The notes under the pieces are model-generated. The model ran no database searches, was not told the DNA's origin, and was given only the letters and a program-made list of their open reading frames with translations. Below are positions 42,713 to 51,564 of a stretch of DNA of 64,000 bases, piece by piece. The position numbers and the translations under genes are program-made. Positions within the stretch are counted from its first letter, which is position 1; every line of letters starts with the position of its first letter. This DNA comes from Natronorubrum thiooxidans (GTDB lineage Archaea; Halobacteriota; Halobacteria; Halobacteriales; Natrialbaceae), in NCBI RefSeq assembly GCF_900156475.1, contig NZ_FTNR01000001.1, forward strand, positions 1 to 64,000, read 5' to 3'.

Positions 42713-43363
42713 ATGAGTGGGTTTCGAGCAACAGTCGTCGTCGACGATCCGACAGGCTGTCCGATTGCCGATGTTTCTTCGACTACTGATACCATTACCT
42801 CCGTCACGCGCTCGAGTGCGTCGACGGACGGAGGTGTTGTCGAGGAGTTCGGCGTTGCTGATGGGTCGTCGACGGAGACGGTCGACGCCAGCACCGAGGC
42901 CGAACTGACGCCGATCCAGACGACCGAGCAGGAAGACATCTATCGGTTCGAGCGGGATGCTGACGCTGGGTGTGCGTGTGAAATCATCGAACAAACTGGA
43001 ACGCCGATCTCGGCCGTTCGCGCACAGAACGGCTCGCTGCTGTTGACGTTTCGGACGCTCGACCTCGAGGTAGTGGCCGAAATCGTCGGCGACCTCCGTG
43101 CCGAGTTCGACGGCGTCCTCGTGGAGGACCTCACGCAAGACCAGGACGACGAATCGACGGATCCCGTCATTGTCGACCGGGAGCTGTTGACGACGCGCCA
43201 GCGGGAGATCATCGAGGCGGCCCACGAACTGGGCTATTTCGAGTATCCAAAAGGGGCAAACGCGACCGACGTCGCCGAGGAACTCGACATCGCTCGCTCG
43301 ACGTTGACCGAGCATTTGGCTGCTGGACAGACGAAGCTGTTGAACGCCATTCTCGAAAAATAA
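42713..43363 (+). CDS. Bat-type HTH-10 transcriptional regulator
   Basis: A 216-residue HTH-10 regulator. The N-terminal part starts MSGFRATVVVDDPTGCPIA, as in other haloarchaeal members. The C terminus is LLTTRQREIIEAAHELGYFEYPKGANATDVAEELDIARSTLTEHLAAGQTKLLNAIL, the HTH-10 domain with LGYFEYP. The ATG at 42707 is two codons longer; 42713 is preferred because of the conserved MSGFRA start. Target genes unknown. Confidence 0.87.
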   Translation: MSGFRATVVVDDPTGCPIADVSSTTDTITSVTRSSASTDGGVVEEFGVADGSSTETVDASTEAELTPIQTTEQEDIYRFERDADAGCACEIIEQTGTPISAVRAQNGSLLLTFRTLDLEVVAEIVGDLRAEFDGVLVEDLTQDQDDESTDPVIVDRELLTTRQREIIEAAHELGYFEYPKGANATDVAEELDIARSTLTEHLAAGQTKLLNAILEK

Positions 43364-43532
43364 TGTAAAATACTCCACCCCGAAGATTAAACAGTGAACG
43401 TATGTCTATTCCAGGGCCGGAACTCCCCGTTCAGTTTTTGAATCATCCCAACGAAACGGCGACATCACACGTGTTCGGCCGTGACAGCGAACAAACGACA
43501 ATACTTTTCCATCGGGGTGCGAAATGCCGAGT

Positions 43533-44681
43533 ATGGTTGACGATCTCAAGAAAGGATTGGAGGGAGTCCTTGTTGCAGAGTCCGGACTCAGCTCGATCGA
43601 CGGCGCCGAAGGTCGGCTGATCTATCGCGGCTATACGATCGAAGATCTCGCCCGTGGCGCGAGCTACGAGGAAGTCGTCTATCTCCTCTGGCATGGTCAT
43701 CTCCCGGACGAAGACGAACTCGAGGCGTTCACCGCGGCGCTCAACGAGGAACGCGAAGTCAGCGACGACGTGCTCGCGACGATGGAGCGGCTCGCGGCAG
43801 CCGACGAGCAGCCGATGGCCGCACTCCGGACTGCGGTCTCGATGTTCTCAGCCACCGAACCCGAACGCGACGCCGACCCCGAGGACCTCGAGGCAACGCT
43901 CCGGAAAGGGCGACGGATCACCGCCAAGATCCCGACCGCGCTCGCGGCCTTCGAGCGCTACCGGCTCGGCGAGGAGCCCCTCGACCCGCACCCTGATCTC
44001 GGACTCGCAGCGAACTTCCTGTACATGCTGACCGGCGAGGAACCGAGCGATGTCCACGCCGAAACCTTCGATCAGGCACTCATCTTGCACGCAGACCACG
44101 GCCTGAACGCCTCGACGTTTACCTCGATGGTGATCGGGTCGACGATGGCCGACATCTACAGCGCCGTGACCGGCGGTGTCAGCGCGCTCTCCGGCCCGCT
44201 CCACGGCGGCGCAAATCAGGACGTCATGGAGGTCCTAAAAGAGATCGACGAGAGCGATCTCGACCACCGCGCGTGGGTCGAACAGGCCACCGAGGACGGC
44301 CGACGGATCCCCGGCTTCGGCCACCGCGTCTACGACGTCAAAGACCCCCGGGCGAAGATCCTCCAGGAACGCAGCAAGGAACTCGCCGACAACGGCGAGG
44401 ACAAGTGGTACAACTACACCACGACCATCGAACAGTATCTCTCCGAGGAGAAAGGGCTCGCGCATAAGGGGATCGCCCCGAACGTCGACTTCTACTCGGG
44501 CTCGGTCTACTACCAGCTCGGCATCCCGATCGATATGTACACCCCGATCTTCGCGATGAGCCGTGCCGGCGGCTGGGTCGGCCACGTCCTCGAGTACCAG
44601 GAGGATAACCGTCTCATTCGCCCACGTGCACGCTACACCGGCCCGCAGGACAAGACGTTCGTCCCGCTCGAAGACCGATAA
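43533..44681 (+). CDS. citZ: Citrate synthase
   Basis: A 382-residue type I citrate synthase, first step of the TCA cycle (oxaloacetate + acetyl-CoA). It starts MVDDLKKGLEGVLVAESGLSSIDG, as in other haloarchaeal enzymes, so ATG 43533 is preferred over ATG 43524. The catalytic triad is His224 (LHGGANQDV), His264 (GFGHRVYD) and Asp319 (NVDFYSG). The C-terminal arm with RARYTG is complete. A six-T tract follows the stop by 31 bases (GTTTTTTGCG). Confidence 0.95.
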   Translation: MVDDLKKGLEGVLVAESGLSSIDGAEGRLIYRGYTIEDLARGASYEEVVYLLWHGHLPDEDELEAFTAALNEEREVSDDVLATMERLAAADEQPMAALRTAVSMFSATEPERDADPEDLEATLRKGRRITAKIPTALAAFERYRLGEEPLDPHPDLGLAANFLYMLTGEEPSDVHAETFDQALILHADHGLNASTFTSMVIGSTMADIYSAVTGGVSALSGPLHGGANQDVMEVLKEIDESDLDHRAWVEQATEDGRRIPGFGHRVYDVKDPRAKILQERSKELADNGEDKWYNYTTTIEQYLSEEKGLAHKGIAPNVDFYSGSVYYQLGIPIDMYTPIFAMSRAGGWVGHVLEYQEDNRLIRPRARYTGPQDKTFVPLEDR

Positions 44682-44711
44682 CGGCGGGTCACTGCCGTGT
44701 CCGTTCGGCTC

Positions 44712-44721
44712 GTTTTTTGCG
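44712..44721 (+). terminator. T-tract terminator of citrate synthase
   Basis: GTTTTTTGCG, 31 bases after the stop. A weak stem (ACGGC/GCCGT) precedes it. The identical 10-mer follows the thermosome and glnA genes. Confidence 0.55.
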
Positions 44722-44795
44722 GCTCCCTCACACGCGACGTGTTGTGTCACACAGAGCCACTCGAGCGACCTGCTCGAGTCGCCAGCCACTGACCG

Positions 44796-45245
44796 GTGAG
44801 CAGCACGGACAAGACGATCGAACCCGAACGGTCGGCCGTGCTGGTCTTCGTCTACGGAACGCTGACCGATCCGGATCGGGTCGAGGTGCTGCTGGGCGAC
44901 GGCCCCGGTGAGTACGAACTCGGTAGCGACGCCATCCTCGAGGGGCTTCACCGCGTCGATGGCCGCTATCCAACGCTCGCACCTGGTGGAAGCGTCGAGG
45001 GACGACTGCTCGCAGTCGATGAACCGGCACTCGAGCGACTCGATCGGTACGAGGGCGTCGACCGCGGGCTGTATACACGGGTTGCTGTGTCGCACACAGA
45101 CCGGCAGTCGGTCTGGGTCTACGTCGGCGAGCCGGAGCGACTCCATATCGAGGCCGAGACGTCGTGGCCCGACGAACCGTCGTTTCGCGAGGCCGTTCGA
45201 TCGCATCTCGAGCGAGCAGCGGTCGAGATTCGACCGTCCGAATGA
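44796..45245 (+). CDS. Gamma-glutamylcyclotransferase-like (AIG2/BtrG fold) protein
   Basis: A 149-residue GGCT-fold protein: VFVYGTLTDPDRVEVLLGDG (the YGTL substrate loop) and LDRYEGVDRGLYTRVAVS, whose Glu is the expected catalytic acid. GGCT-like enzymes release 5-oxoproline from gamma-glutamyl compounds; haloarchaea contain gamma-glutamylcysteine, which would be a plausible substrate (inference). GTG 44796 is the start. A hairpin overlaps the stop. Confidence 0.82.
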   Translation: MSSTDKTIEPERSAVLVFVYGTLTDPDRVEVLLGDGPGEYELGSDAILEGLHRVDGRYPTLAPGGSVEGRLLAVDEPALERLDRYEGVDRGLYTRVAVSHTDRQSVWVYVGEPERLHIEAETSWPDEPSFREAVRSHLERAAVEIRPSE

Positions 45246-45265
45246 CGTTCGTCTGCCGAACGTCA
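45243..45265 (+). terminator. Hairpin overlapping the stop of the GGCT-like gene
   Basis: TGACGTTCG (45243-45251) and CGAACGTCA (45257-45265) are a perfect 9-bp stem with a five-base loop. The TGA stop is the first part of the stem. There is no long U-tract after it. Confidence 0.45.
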
Positions 45266-45323
45266 GACATCTCTGGTACCACCGTCCAGGCTTGCGATTT
45301 CACTTTCGCTCCGGAGCCATGAG

Positions 45324-45411
45324 CTTTATATGCTACGCGTTCCCCTCTACACTCGCACGTCACACGCCGTGCATTCCTGTATTCCCTGTCGTGTTGCCGA
45401 TACGGCAACAC
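45324..45411 (+). promoter_or_regulatory. ilvA promoter and hairpin-bearing leader
   Basis: CTTTATATG (45324-45332) is the best TATA candidate before ilvA. It lies about 170 bases ahead of the ATG, implying an unusually long leader of about 145 bases. Inside that leader GTGTTGCCG (45391-45399) and CGGCAACAC (45403-45411) form a perfect 9-bp stem with a three-base loop, flanked on both sides by CCTGTCGTG. This could be a regulatory RNA hairpin, an operator or a remnant repeat. Confidence 0.45.
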
Positions 45412-45498
45412 AGTCCTGTCGTGGGATTTGGTAACCGCCGGGGCGACTGGCTGCCCAGTCCCCGACAGTCTTACAACACCTGCCGAGTAGTCGGGCGT

Positions 45499-46710
45499 AT
45501 GCTCGAACTTGCCGACGTTCTCGAGGCACACGAACGGGTCCGAGAAACGTCCAGACACACGCCACTCGAACACGCACACACGTATTCGGCGATGACTGGC
45601 GCTGACGTCCATCTGAAACTGGAGAACTTCCAGCGAACAGGGGCGTTCAAGATCCGTGGGGCAACCAACCGGATCGCGACGCTCTCGGCGGCACAAAAGG
45701 ATGCGGGCGTCGTCACCGCGAGTGCGGGCAATCACGCCCAGGGCGTCGCGCTCGCAGCGACACGATCGGGCGTCGATTCGAAGATCGTCATGCCCGAACA
45801 CGCGCCGATTTCGAAGGTCAAGGCGACGAAAAGCTACGGGGCCGAGGTCGTCCTCTCGGGCCGAGACTACAACGAAGCCGCCGAGCGCGCCCACGAAATC
45901 GAACGCGAGGAGGGCCGGACCTACGTCCACGCCTTTGACGACGAAGACATCATGGCCGGCCAGGGGACTATCGGCCTCGAGATCCTCGAAGACTGTCCCG
46001 ACGTCGAAACCGTCGTCGTCCCCATTGGCGGCGGGGGACTCATCAGCGGAATCGCGACGGCGATCAAAGAACAGAAACCCGACACGCGAATCGTCGGCGT
46101 GCAGGCCGAGGGTGCCTCGAGCGCTGCAGCCTCCCTCGAGAAGGGCGAACGCGTCTCGCTCGAGGGGGTCGACACCATCGCGGACGGGATCGCGACCCGC
46201 AGTGTCGGTGAGCAGACGTTCCCCTACATCCAAAAGTACGTCGACGAGGTCGTCACCGTCTCGGATCCCGAGATCGCCGTCGCGCTGGTCTATCTCCTCG
46301 AGCGCTCGAAGACGCTCGTCGAAGGCGCTGGTGCAGTGCCGCTTGCGGCAGTGCTCTTCGAGCAGTTCGACTACGACGATGACGAGACGATCGTTGCTGC
46401 CCTCTGTGGCGGCAATATCGATCTCAACACGCTGACGAACGTTATCGTCCGTGGCCTCGTCGAAACCGGCCGCTATCTCAAGATCAGAACCGTCCTGAAA
46501 GATCGGCCGGGTGCCCTAGAAGACCTGCTCGATATCTTTACGACTCATCAGGCGAACATCTACGCGATTCACCACGACCGGACCTCCCGTGAGGTCGAGA
46601 TGAGCGACACCGAAGTCGAGATCGAACTCGAGATGCGCGGCCCCGACCACGTCGATGCCTTCCTCTCCGATCTCCGCGACGCCGGCTACCCAGTCGACAT
46701 CCTCGCGTAG
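45499..46710 (+). CDS. ilvA: Threonine ammonia-lyase (threonine deaminase)
   Basis: A 403-residue PLP enzyme converting threonine to 2-oxobutanoate and ammonia. Lys51 in GAFKIRGA holds PLP; SAGNHAQGVA and the phosphate-binding VVPIGGGGLISGI follow. Residues from about 325 form an ACT-type regulatory domain (KIRTVLKDRPGALEDLLDIFTTHQANIYAIHHDR). The frame extends upstream to 44908, but ATG 45499 gives the family start. The next gene is ridA, which handles the reactive enamine/imine intermediate of this enzyme. Confidence 0.93.
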   Translation: MLELADVLEAHERVRETSRHTPLEHAHTYSAMTGADVHLKLENFQRTGAFKIRGATNRIATLSAAQKDAGVVTASAGNHAQGVALAATRSGVDSKIVMPEHAPISKVKATKSYGAEVVLSGRDYNEAAERAHEIEREEGRTYVHAFDDEDIMAGQGTIGLEILEDCPDVETVVVPIGGGGLISGIATAIKEQKPDTRIVGVQAEGASSAAASLEKGERVSLEGVDTIADGIATRSVGEQTFPYIQKYVDEVVTVSDPEIAVALVYLLERSKTLVEGAGAVPLAAVLFEQFDYDDDETIVAALCGGNIDLNTLTNVIVRGLVETGRYLKIRTVLKDRPGALEDLLDIFTTHQANIYAIHHDRTSREVEMSDTEVEIELEMRGPDHVDAFLSDLRDAGYPVDILA

Positions 46711-46753
46711 GCTTTCGCCCCGTTTTAAGCCCGGGCGCGCCGAGGGGTGAGAT

Positions 46754-47134
46754 ATGAAACGCATTATCCAGACTGACGACGCACCTGCCGCAGTCGGGGC
46801 GTACAGTCAGGCGACGACTGACGACTCGCTGTTGTTCACTGCCGGTCAGATCCCGCTGACGACCGACGGCGAGTTGCTCGCCGACGAGTCGATTGAGGCC
46901 CAGACCGAACAGGCGCTCTACAACCTCGATGCCGTCCTCGACGAGGCGGGTGCGACGTCGGCAGACGTCCTCAAAGTCACCGTCTTCCTCGACGATATCG
47001 GCGACTTCGACGCGATGAACGAGACCTACGCCGACTACTTCGACGACGAACCACCGGCCCGGAGCGCCATCGAGGTCGCCGCCCTCCCCAAAGGCGTCGG
47101 CATCGAACTCGAAGCCGTCGCCTCCCTCGAGTAA
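46754..47134 (+). CDS. ridA: RidA family enamine/imine deaminase
   Basis: A 126-residue RidA (YjgF) protein with the core pattern APAAVGAYSQATTDDSLLFTAGQIPL, VFLDDIGDFDAMNETYADYF and PPARSAIEVAALPKGVGIELEAVA, including the conserved Arg in the PARS segment that binds the substrate carboxylate. It hydrolyses 2-aminoacrylate/2-aminocrotonate formed by threonine or serine dehydratases. It sits 43 bases after ilvA, so the two act in sequence. Confidence 0.93.
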   Translation: MKRIIQTDDAPAAVGAYSQATTDDSLLFTAGQIPLTTDGELLADESIEAQTEQALYNLDAVLDEAGATSADVLKVTVFLDDIGDFDAMNETYADYFDDEPPARSAIEVAALPKGVGIELEAVASLE

Positions 47135-47137
47135 GGA

Positions 47138-47413
47138 ATGCGAGCGACCGTTGCCGGGCTCTCCCCGCGGCTCATCTCCGCGCTGTTGTGGGGCGCTGTT
47201 GGCGTTTTGGCCTTCCTCGTGCTCGTCCAGGGCTATGCGCTGGTCGTCGAGCCACTCGTCTCGATCACCCAGAGCGCCTTCATTGCCCTCTTCGTCGGCG
47301 GTGTGACTGCGGGCAGTGCATACGTCCTCGAGTATCGGATCGCGACGTGGTCGGCCCGCCGCGTAATGGATGAAACCAAGCCACAGGACGGCGACGACAA
47401 AAGTAAGAGTTAA
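47138..47413 (+). CDS. Small two-helix membrane protein, unknown function
   Basis: A 91-residue protein starting three bases after the ridA stop, so probably in the same transcript. Two predicted transmembrane helices (LISALLWGAVGVLAFLVLVQ and AFIALFVGGVTAGSAYVLEY) and a basic-then-acidic cytoplasmic tail (RIATWSARRVMDETKPQDGDDKSKS). No family recognised. Confidence 0.75.
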   Translation: MRATVAGLSPRLISALLWGAVGVLAFLVLVQGYALVVEPLVSITQSAFIALFVGGVTAGSAYVLEYRIATWSARRVMDETKPQDGDDKSKS

Positions 47414-47440
47414 ACGACCGACGTGGTTACAAAGAGGTAG

Positions 47441-47522
47441 GCCAGGATGGCCGAACGGTAAGGCGCACGCCTGGAAAGCGTGTTCCCTTTCGGGATTCAG
47501 GGTTCAAATCCCTGTCCTGGCG
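47441..47522 (+). tRNA. tRNA-Ser (anticodon GGA)
   Basis: An 82-base tRNA without intron. The acceptor stem GCCAGGA (47441-47447) pairs with TCCTGGC (47515-47521), with discriminator G at 47522. The anticodon loop CTGGAAA (47471-47477) carries GGA. A long variable arm (about TTCCCTTTCGGGA) marks a type II tRNA, and the T-arm GGTTCAAATCC is canonical. CCA is not encoded. Confidence 0.95.
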
Positions 47523-47670
47523 TCTTCTACTGCGAGCAAGACTGCGAGCCGCTCGGCTGTGATTTTGAGACTCGACTCGAGACGCGTCTCTTGTGGGCGC
47601 TGGACAACGAGCAGTAGCCGAGCAGTAACAAAAAACGATGGCGCGATGAGCGACCGCGGAGGCGAGACGG

Positions 47671-47784
47671 TTATCGCTCTATTTCGGCCGGCGAGTCGGT
47701 TGCGAGCCAGCAGTTGGGGTCGTCCGGATCTCGAAGCTCTAGCTTGCCGTTTTGACACACCACCAGTTCGTATTGATCCGTCAT
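47671..47784 (-). CDS. 37-residue small haloarchaeal protein
   Basis: An ORF too short for standard calling: MTDQYELVVCQNGKLELRDP, then DDPNC, and ending WLATDSPAEIER. The pattern (short beta-strand start, then LELRDPDDPxxWLATD) resembles small haloarchaeal proteins that carry a conserved W(I/L)ATD core, from memory. It is convergent with tRNA-Ser and divergent from the SRAP gene. Codon composition is consistent with a real gene. Function unknown. Confidence 0.55.
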   Translation of the reverse strand: MTDQYELVVCQNGKLELRDPDDPNCWLATDSPAEIER

Positions 47785-47933
47785 CGTGACCCCATGGAGC
47801 ACTCCGGCGGGATCGGATATCGTAACAGGGCGCTTACCACCGGCGTTTGCGGGAGTACGGGGAGCCTACTCGAGTGAGCACCCACACGCCGACGAGCGGA
47901 CAACGATTTATTCGGGGCCACCGACTGGTCGGT

Positions 47934-48647
47934 ATGTGCGGACGGTACACACTGATGGTCGAGCCGGCGGCGCTCGAGGACCGTTTCGACAGTGAAATCA
48001 CGGACTCGGCGGCCGTCTCCACACCCCGATACAATATGGCACCGGGACAGCAACTGCCAGTGATCACGGGCGACGACCCCGAGACGATTCGGCACCTCGA
48101 GTGGGGGCTTGTGCCGTCGTGGGCCGACGACGACAGCGGTGGGCTCATTAATGCGCGTGCGGAGACGATCGCCGAGAAACCGAGCTTTCGGGCGGCATAC
48201 GAGCGCCGCCGGTGTCTGGTTCCGGCGGATGGCTTCTACGAGTGGGTCGAGACGAGTGGGGGAAAACGACCCTACCGTGTCGCGTTCGAGGACGACCGGG
48301 TCTTCGCGTTGGCCGGCCTCTGGGAACGCTGGGAATCCACCGACGAGACGACCCAGTCCGGCCTCGAGGCGTTCGGTGGCGGCCTCGAGGATGCACCCAC
48401 GGACGACGGCCCGCTCGAGACGTTCACGATCGTTACCACCGAACCGAACGCCCTCGTCTCGGAGCTTCATCACCGAATGGCCGTGATTCTCGACCCCGAG
48501 CGCGAACGCGAGTGGCTGACGGCTGACGAGCCACAGGACCTGCTCGAGCCGTACCCGGCCGAGGAGATGCGTGCGTATCCCGTCTCGCGGGCGGTCAACG
48601 ATCCGTCGACCGACGAGCCGTCGCTGGTCGAGCCGGTCGACCTGTGA
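47934..48647 (+). CDS. SRAP/YedK-HMCES family abasic-site DNA-protein crosslink protein
   Basis: A 237-residue SRAP protein. It starts MCGRYTL with the catalytic Cys2, which after Met removal crosslinks to abasic sites in single-stranded DNA and shields them. Further active-site segments: RYNMAPGQQLPVI, INARAETIAEKPSFRAAYERRRCLVPADGFYEW (catalytic Glu) and LHHRMAVIL (catalytic His). The frame is open 29 codons upstream, but the N-terminal Cys mechanism demands ATG 47934. It stands alone. Confidence 0.93.
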   Translation: MCGRYTLMVEPAALEDRFDSEITDSAAVSTPRYNMAPGQQLPVITGDDPETIRHLEWGLVPSWADDDSGGLINARAETIAEKPSFRAAYERRRCLVPADGFYEWVETSGGKRPYRVAFEDDRVFALAGLWERWESTDETTQSGLEAFGGGLEDAPTDDGPLETFTIVTTEPNALVSELHHRMAVILDPEREREWLTADEPQDLLEPYPAEEMRAYPVSRAVNDPSTDEPSLVEPVDL

Positions 48648-48813
48648 CTGCAATTCCAGTTACTCTTAAATATGTCGGAGCATCCCATTCGATCAGCGCT
48701 GTAGTAGCGTGTTAACGCACACCATATAGGGGTCTATATCGGCCCGCAGTACGGGGGTTTTGACGGTATTTAATCTGTGTCTGACCGTTGCCCTGAACAG
48801 CAGATACCGGTGT

Positions 48814-48823
48814 ATTTATATAG
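48814..48823 (+). promoter_or_regulatory. Thermosome promoter TATA box
   Basis: ATTTATATAG about 30 bases before ATG 48850 is a strong archaeal TATA box. It makes the upstream in-frame ATG 48835 an unlikely start. About 80 bases further up, ATATAG (48724-48729) and CTATAT (48734-48739) are a small inverted repeat. Confidence 0.65.
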
Positions 48824-48849
48824 AAGGACAATCAATGAATCAGTTGACT

Positions 48850-50511
48850 ATGAGCCAGCGAATGCAGCAGGGTCAGCCGATGATCGTGATGAGCGAGGAT
48901 TCCCAGCGCGTCAAGGACAAGGACGCGCAGGATTACAACATCAGTGCAGCCCGTGCAGTCGCCGAGGCTGTACGCTCGACACTCGGTCCGAAAGGGATGG
49001 ACAAGATGCTCGTCGACTCGATGGGATCGGTAACGATCACCAACGACGGCGTCACCATCCTTCAGGAGATGGACATCGACAACCCGACGGCCGAGATGAT
49101 CATCGAAGTCGCCGAAACCCAGGAGGACGAAGCTGGGGACGGCACCACGACCGCCGTCGCGATCGCCGGTGAACTCCTCAAAAACGCCGAGGACCTTCTC
49201 GAGCAGGATATCCACCCAACGGCGATCATCAAGGGCTTCCACATGGCAAGCGAGCAGGCCCGTGAGGAGATCGACAACATCGCGAGCACCATCGACACCG
49301 ACGACGAGGAACTCATCCGCAAGACGGCCGAGACCTCGATGACCGGGAAGGGCACTGAGGTCAACAAAGAACACCTCGCCCAGCTTATCGTCGACGCTGT
49401 CAGCCAGGTCACCGTCGAAGACGCAGACGGCAACAACGTCGTCGACCTCGAGTATCTCAACATCGAGACCCAGACCGGCCGCGCCGTCGGCGAGTCCGAT
49501 CTGCTCGTGGGTGGCATCGTAGACAAAGACCCCGTCCACGACAACATGCCGACGGAGGCGACCGACGCCGATATTCTGCTGCTGAACGAAGCCATCGAGG
49601 TCGAAGAGACCGACGTCGACACCGAAGTCTCCGTCACCGACCCCGACCAGCTCCAGAAGTTCCTCGACCGCGAGGAGAAACAGCTGCGTGACAAAGTCGA
49701 CACGATCGCCGACCTCGGCGCTGACATCGTCTTCTGTCAGAAAGGCATCGACGACCTCGCCCAGCACTATCTCGCAAAGGAAGGCATCCTCGCCGTCCGC
49801 CGCGCCAAGAAGTCCGACCTCGAGTTCCTCTCGGAAGTCGTCGGCGCAAACGTTGTCTCCGATCTCGAGAGCGCGACCGAGGCCGACCTCGGCTTCGGTG
49901 ACGTCACCCGTGACGACGAGGGCGAACTGTTCTACGTCGAGGGCGACGACGCCCACGGCGTCACCCTCCTGCTTCGCGGATCGACCGACCACGTCGTCGA
50001 CGAACTCGAGCGCGGTGTCAACGACGCACTCGACGTCGTCGCCCAGACCGTCTCCGACGGCCGCGTGCTGGCTGGTGGCGGCGCAACCGAAGTCGAACTC
50101 GCCTCGCGCCTCCGTGACTACGCTGACTCCGTCTCCGGGCGCGAACAGCTGGCCGTCGAGGCCTTCGCCGACTCACTCGAGCTCGTCCCACGCGTGCTCG
50201 CCGAGAACGCCGGTCTCGACTCCATCGACACGCTCGTCGACCTGCGTGCAGCCCACGACGACGGCGACGTCCAGGCTGGGCTGAACGTCTTCTCGGGCGA
50301 CGTCGAGAACACCTTCGACGCTGGTGTCGTCGAACCGGCTCACGCCAAAGAGCAGGCCGTCACCTCCGCGTCCGAAGCCGCAAACCTCGTCCTCAAAATC
50401 GACGACATCATCTCCGCTGGAGACCTGTCGACCGACAAGGGCGAAGACGAAGAAGGCGGTGCACCCGGCGGCATGGGTGGCATGGGCGGCGGCATGGGCG
50501 GCATGATGTAA
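48850..50511 (+). CDS. Thermosome subunit (group II chaperonin)
   Basis: A 553-residue thermosome subunit. It starts [21 protein letters not shown], then the nucleotide-binding [29 protein letters not shown] and the ATPase motif [10 protein letters not shown]. The C-terminal equatorial domain has [20 protein letters not shown]. It ends with a GGM repeat tail ([14 protein letters not shown]), the chaperonin cavity tail. It folds proteins in the cytosol as a double ring with paralogous subunits encoded elsewhere. ATG 48850 is preferred over 48835 because of the TATA position. Confidence 0.95.
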   Translation: MSQRMQQGQPMIVMSEDSQRVKDKDAQDYNISAARAVAEAVRSTLGPKGMDKMLVDSMGSVTITNDGVTILQEMDIDNPTAEMIIEVAETQEDEAGDGTTTAVAIAGELLKNAEDLLEQDIHPTAIIKGFHMASEQAREEIDNIASTIDTDDEELIRKTAETSMTGKGTEVNKEHLAQLIVDAVSQVTVEDADGNNVVDLEYLNIETQTGRAVGESDLLVGGIVDKDPVHDNMPTEATDADILLLNEAIEVEETDVDTEVSVTDPDQLQKFLDREEKQLRDKVDTIADLGADIVFCQKGIDDLAQHYLAKEGILAVRRAKKSDLEFLSEVVGANVVSDLESATEADLGFGDVTRDDEGELFYVEGDDAHGVTLLLRGSTDHVVDELERGVNDALDVVAQTVSDGRVLAGGGATEVELASRLRDYADSVSGREQLAVEAFADSLELVPRVLAENAGLDSIDTLVDLRAAHDDGDVQAGLNVFSGDVENTFDAGVVEPAHAKEQAVTSASEAANLVLKIDDIISAGDLSTDKGEDEEGGAPGGMGGMGGGMGGMM

Positions 50512-50578
50512 GCTCGGCCATAGCCAACTTTCACCACCCACGCTGCGGTTTCGCGTCGTATCGTCGACAACTGCTGCC

Positions 50579-50588
50579 GTTTTTTGCG
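50579..50588 (+). terminator. T-tract terminator of the thermosome gene
   Basis: GTTTTTTGCG, 68 bases after the stop, identical to the tracts after citrate synthase and glnA. Confidence 0.55.
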
Positions 50589-50715
50589 TGTGTCCTCGTG
50601 CGGCCAGCGATCGCTGCCTCGAACGAGAGTCCGGTGTGTCCACACGTTCGTTGCCCTGACTCACACTGGAAATGACAGGCACACGACCTATTGTGCTGGC
50701 CGGTGTACGACAGGT

Positions 50716-50856
50716 ATGACATACCGAACGACCATCGGCTGGTCGCTGTTTTCCTCCGGTGTCGTCACGCTCGTCCTGAAAGTCCTCCCCGGCGACTCGC
50801 TGTGGTGGGGGCTCCTGTTGCTCGTCCTCGGCATGGTGTTCCTCTATCTCAGATGA
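50716..50856 (+). CDS. 46-residue two-helix membrane protein
   Basis: A very short membrane protein: MTYRTTIGWSLFSSGVVTLV, a small turn with PGDSLWW, then GLLLLVLGMVFLYLR. Both hydrophobic stretches are long enough to span the membrane. The longer frame upstream (50584) has no membrane pattern, so ATG 50716 is chosen. It resembles conserved small haloarchaeal proteins; function unknown. Confidence 0.65.
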   Translation: MTYRTTIGWSLFSSGVVTLVLKVLPGDSLWWGLLLLVLGMVFLYLR

Positions 50857-50976
50857 CATTCTCCTCCGGCATGAACGGAGACCGCGAATCGACGTGCGGT
50901 CGCGCCGGCACTGACAGACAGCAGTCCGTCTGATGGGATCGTGGCGGGAGAACGAGTGACTGGCTAAACGGCTGGC

Positions 50977-51438
50977 TCAGGAATCGTCGACTTCGAGTTC
51001 GAACTGTTCGTTCTCGGAGACGGCATTGAGAACGACGCTCGTGTTCGAGGCTTTGATATCCGGGTCGGTTAGCAACTGTTTGATCTGGTCGTTCATTCCA
51101 TCGGTGTCTTTGAATTTGCCGATGGCGATCACGTCGTAGTCGCCCGTGACTTCGTAGACGCTGGTCATCTGGCGGTGGTCACGTAGCGTGTCGGTGATGT
51201 CCGGAAGCGCGTTCCCTTCGACCTGTAGCTGGATGACGGCCGTAACGTCGTAGCCGACGGCATCGTAGTTGACTCGCGGCGTGTAGCCTTCGATTACGCC
51301 CTCTTCCTCGAGATCAGAAAGGTGGTTCGAGATGGTCGTCACGGAGACGTCAAGCTCCTCGGCGAGGCTGCGGAGGCTGGCTCGGCCATCGCCCAGAAGT
51401 GCATTCACTAATTTTGCATCGAGATTTTCGTACGTCAT
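50977..51438 (-). CDS. lrp: Lrp/AsnC-family regulator next to glnA
   Basis: A 153-residue Lrp. N-terminal [56 protein letters not shown]-terminal RAM/ACT-like domain with [21 protein letters not shown] and [30 protein letters not shown]. It diverges from the glutamine synthetase gene with 126 bases between starts, a pairing known from other haloarchaea where Lrp affects glnA, so it probably responds to glutamine or nitrogen state. ATG 51438 is preferred over an upstream TTG. Confidence 0.9.
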   Translation of the reverse strand: MTYENLDAKLVNALLGDGRASLRSLAEELDVSVTTISNHLSDLEEEGVIEGYTPRVNYDAVGYDVTAVIQLQVEGNALPDITDTLRDHRQMTSVYEVTGDYDVIAIGKFKDTDGMNDQIKQLLTDPDIKASNTSVVLNAVSENEQFELEVDDS

Positions 51439-51564
51439 CACATCCAACCTCTCACTGGAGCCTTTAGAACTTTACGAATATACAGTTTCCAGCGGTGGAG
51501 AGAAGATTTGCTTGGAGCAGTAGGGTTTTAGTAGCAGAGTTACTTGGATAGCACGACGAGAAAG

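Noticed and set aside
47441-47522. tRNA-Ser as an integration site
   Set aside because: No repeat of the tRNA 3' end and no integrase gene were seen in the window.
48835-48849. Earlier ATG for the thermosome
   Set aside because: It would lie at or before the expected transcript start set by the TATA box at 48814-48823; the conserved start [10 protein letters not shown] begins at 48850.
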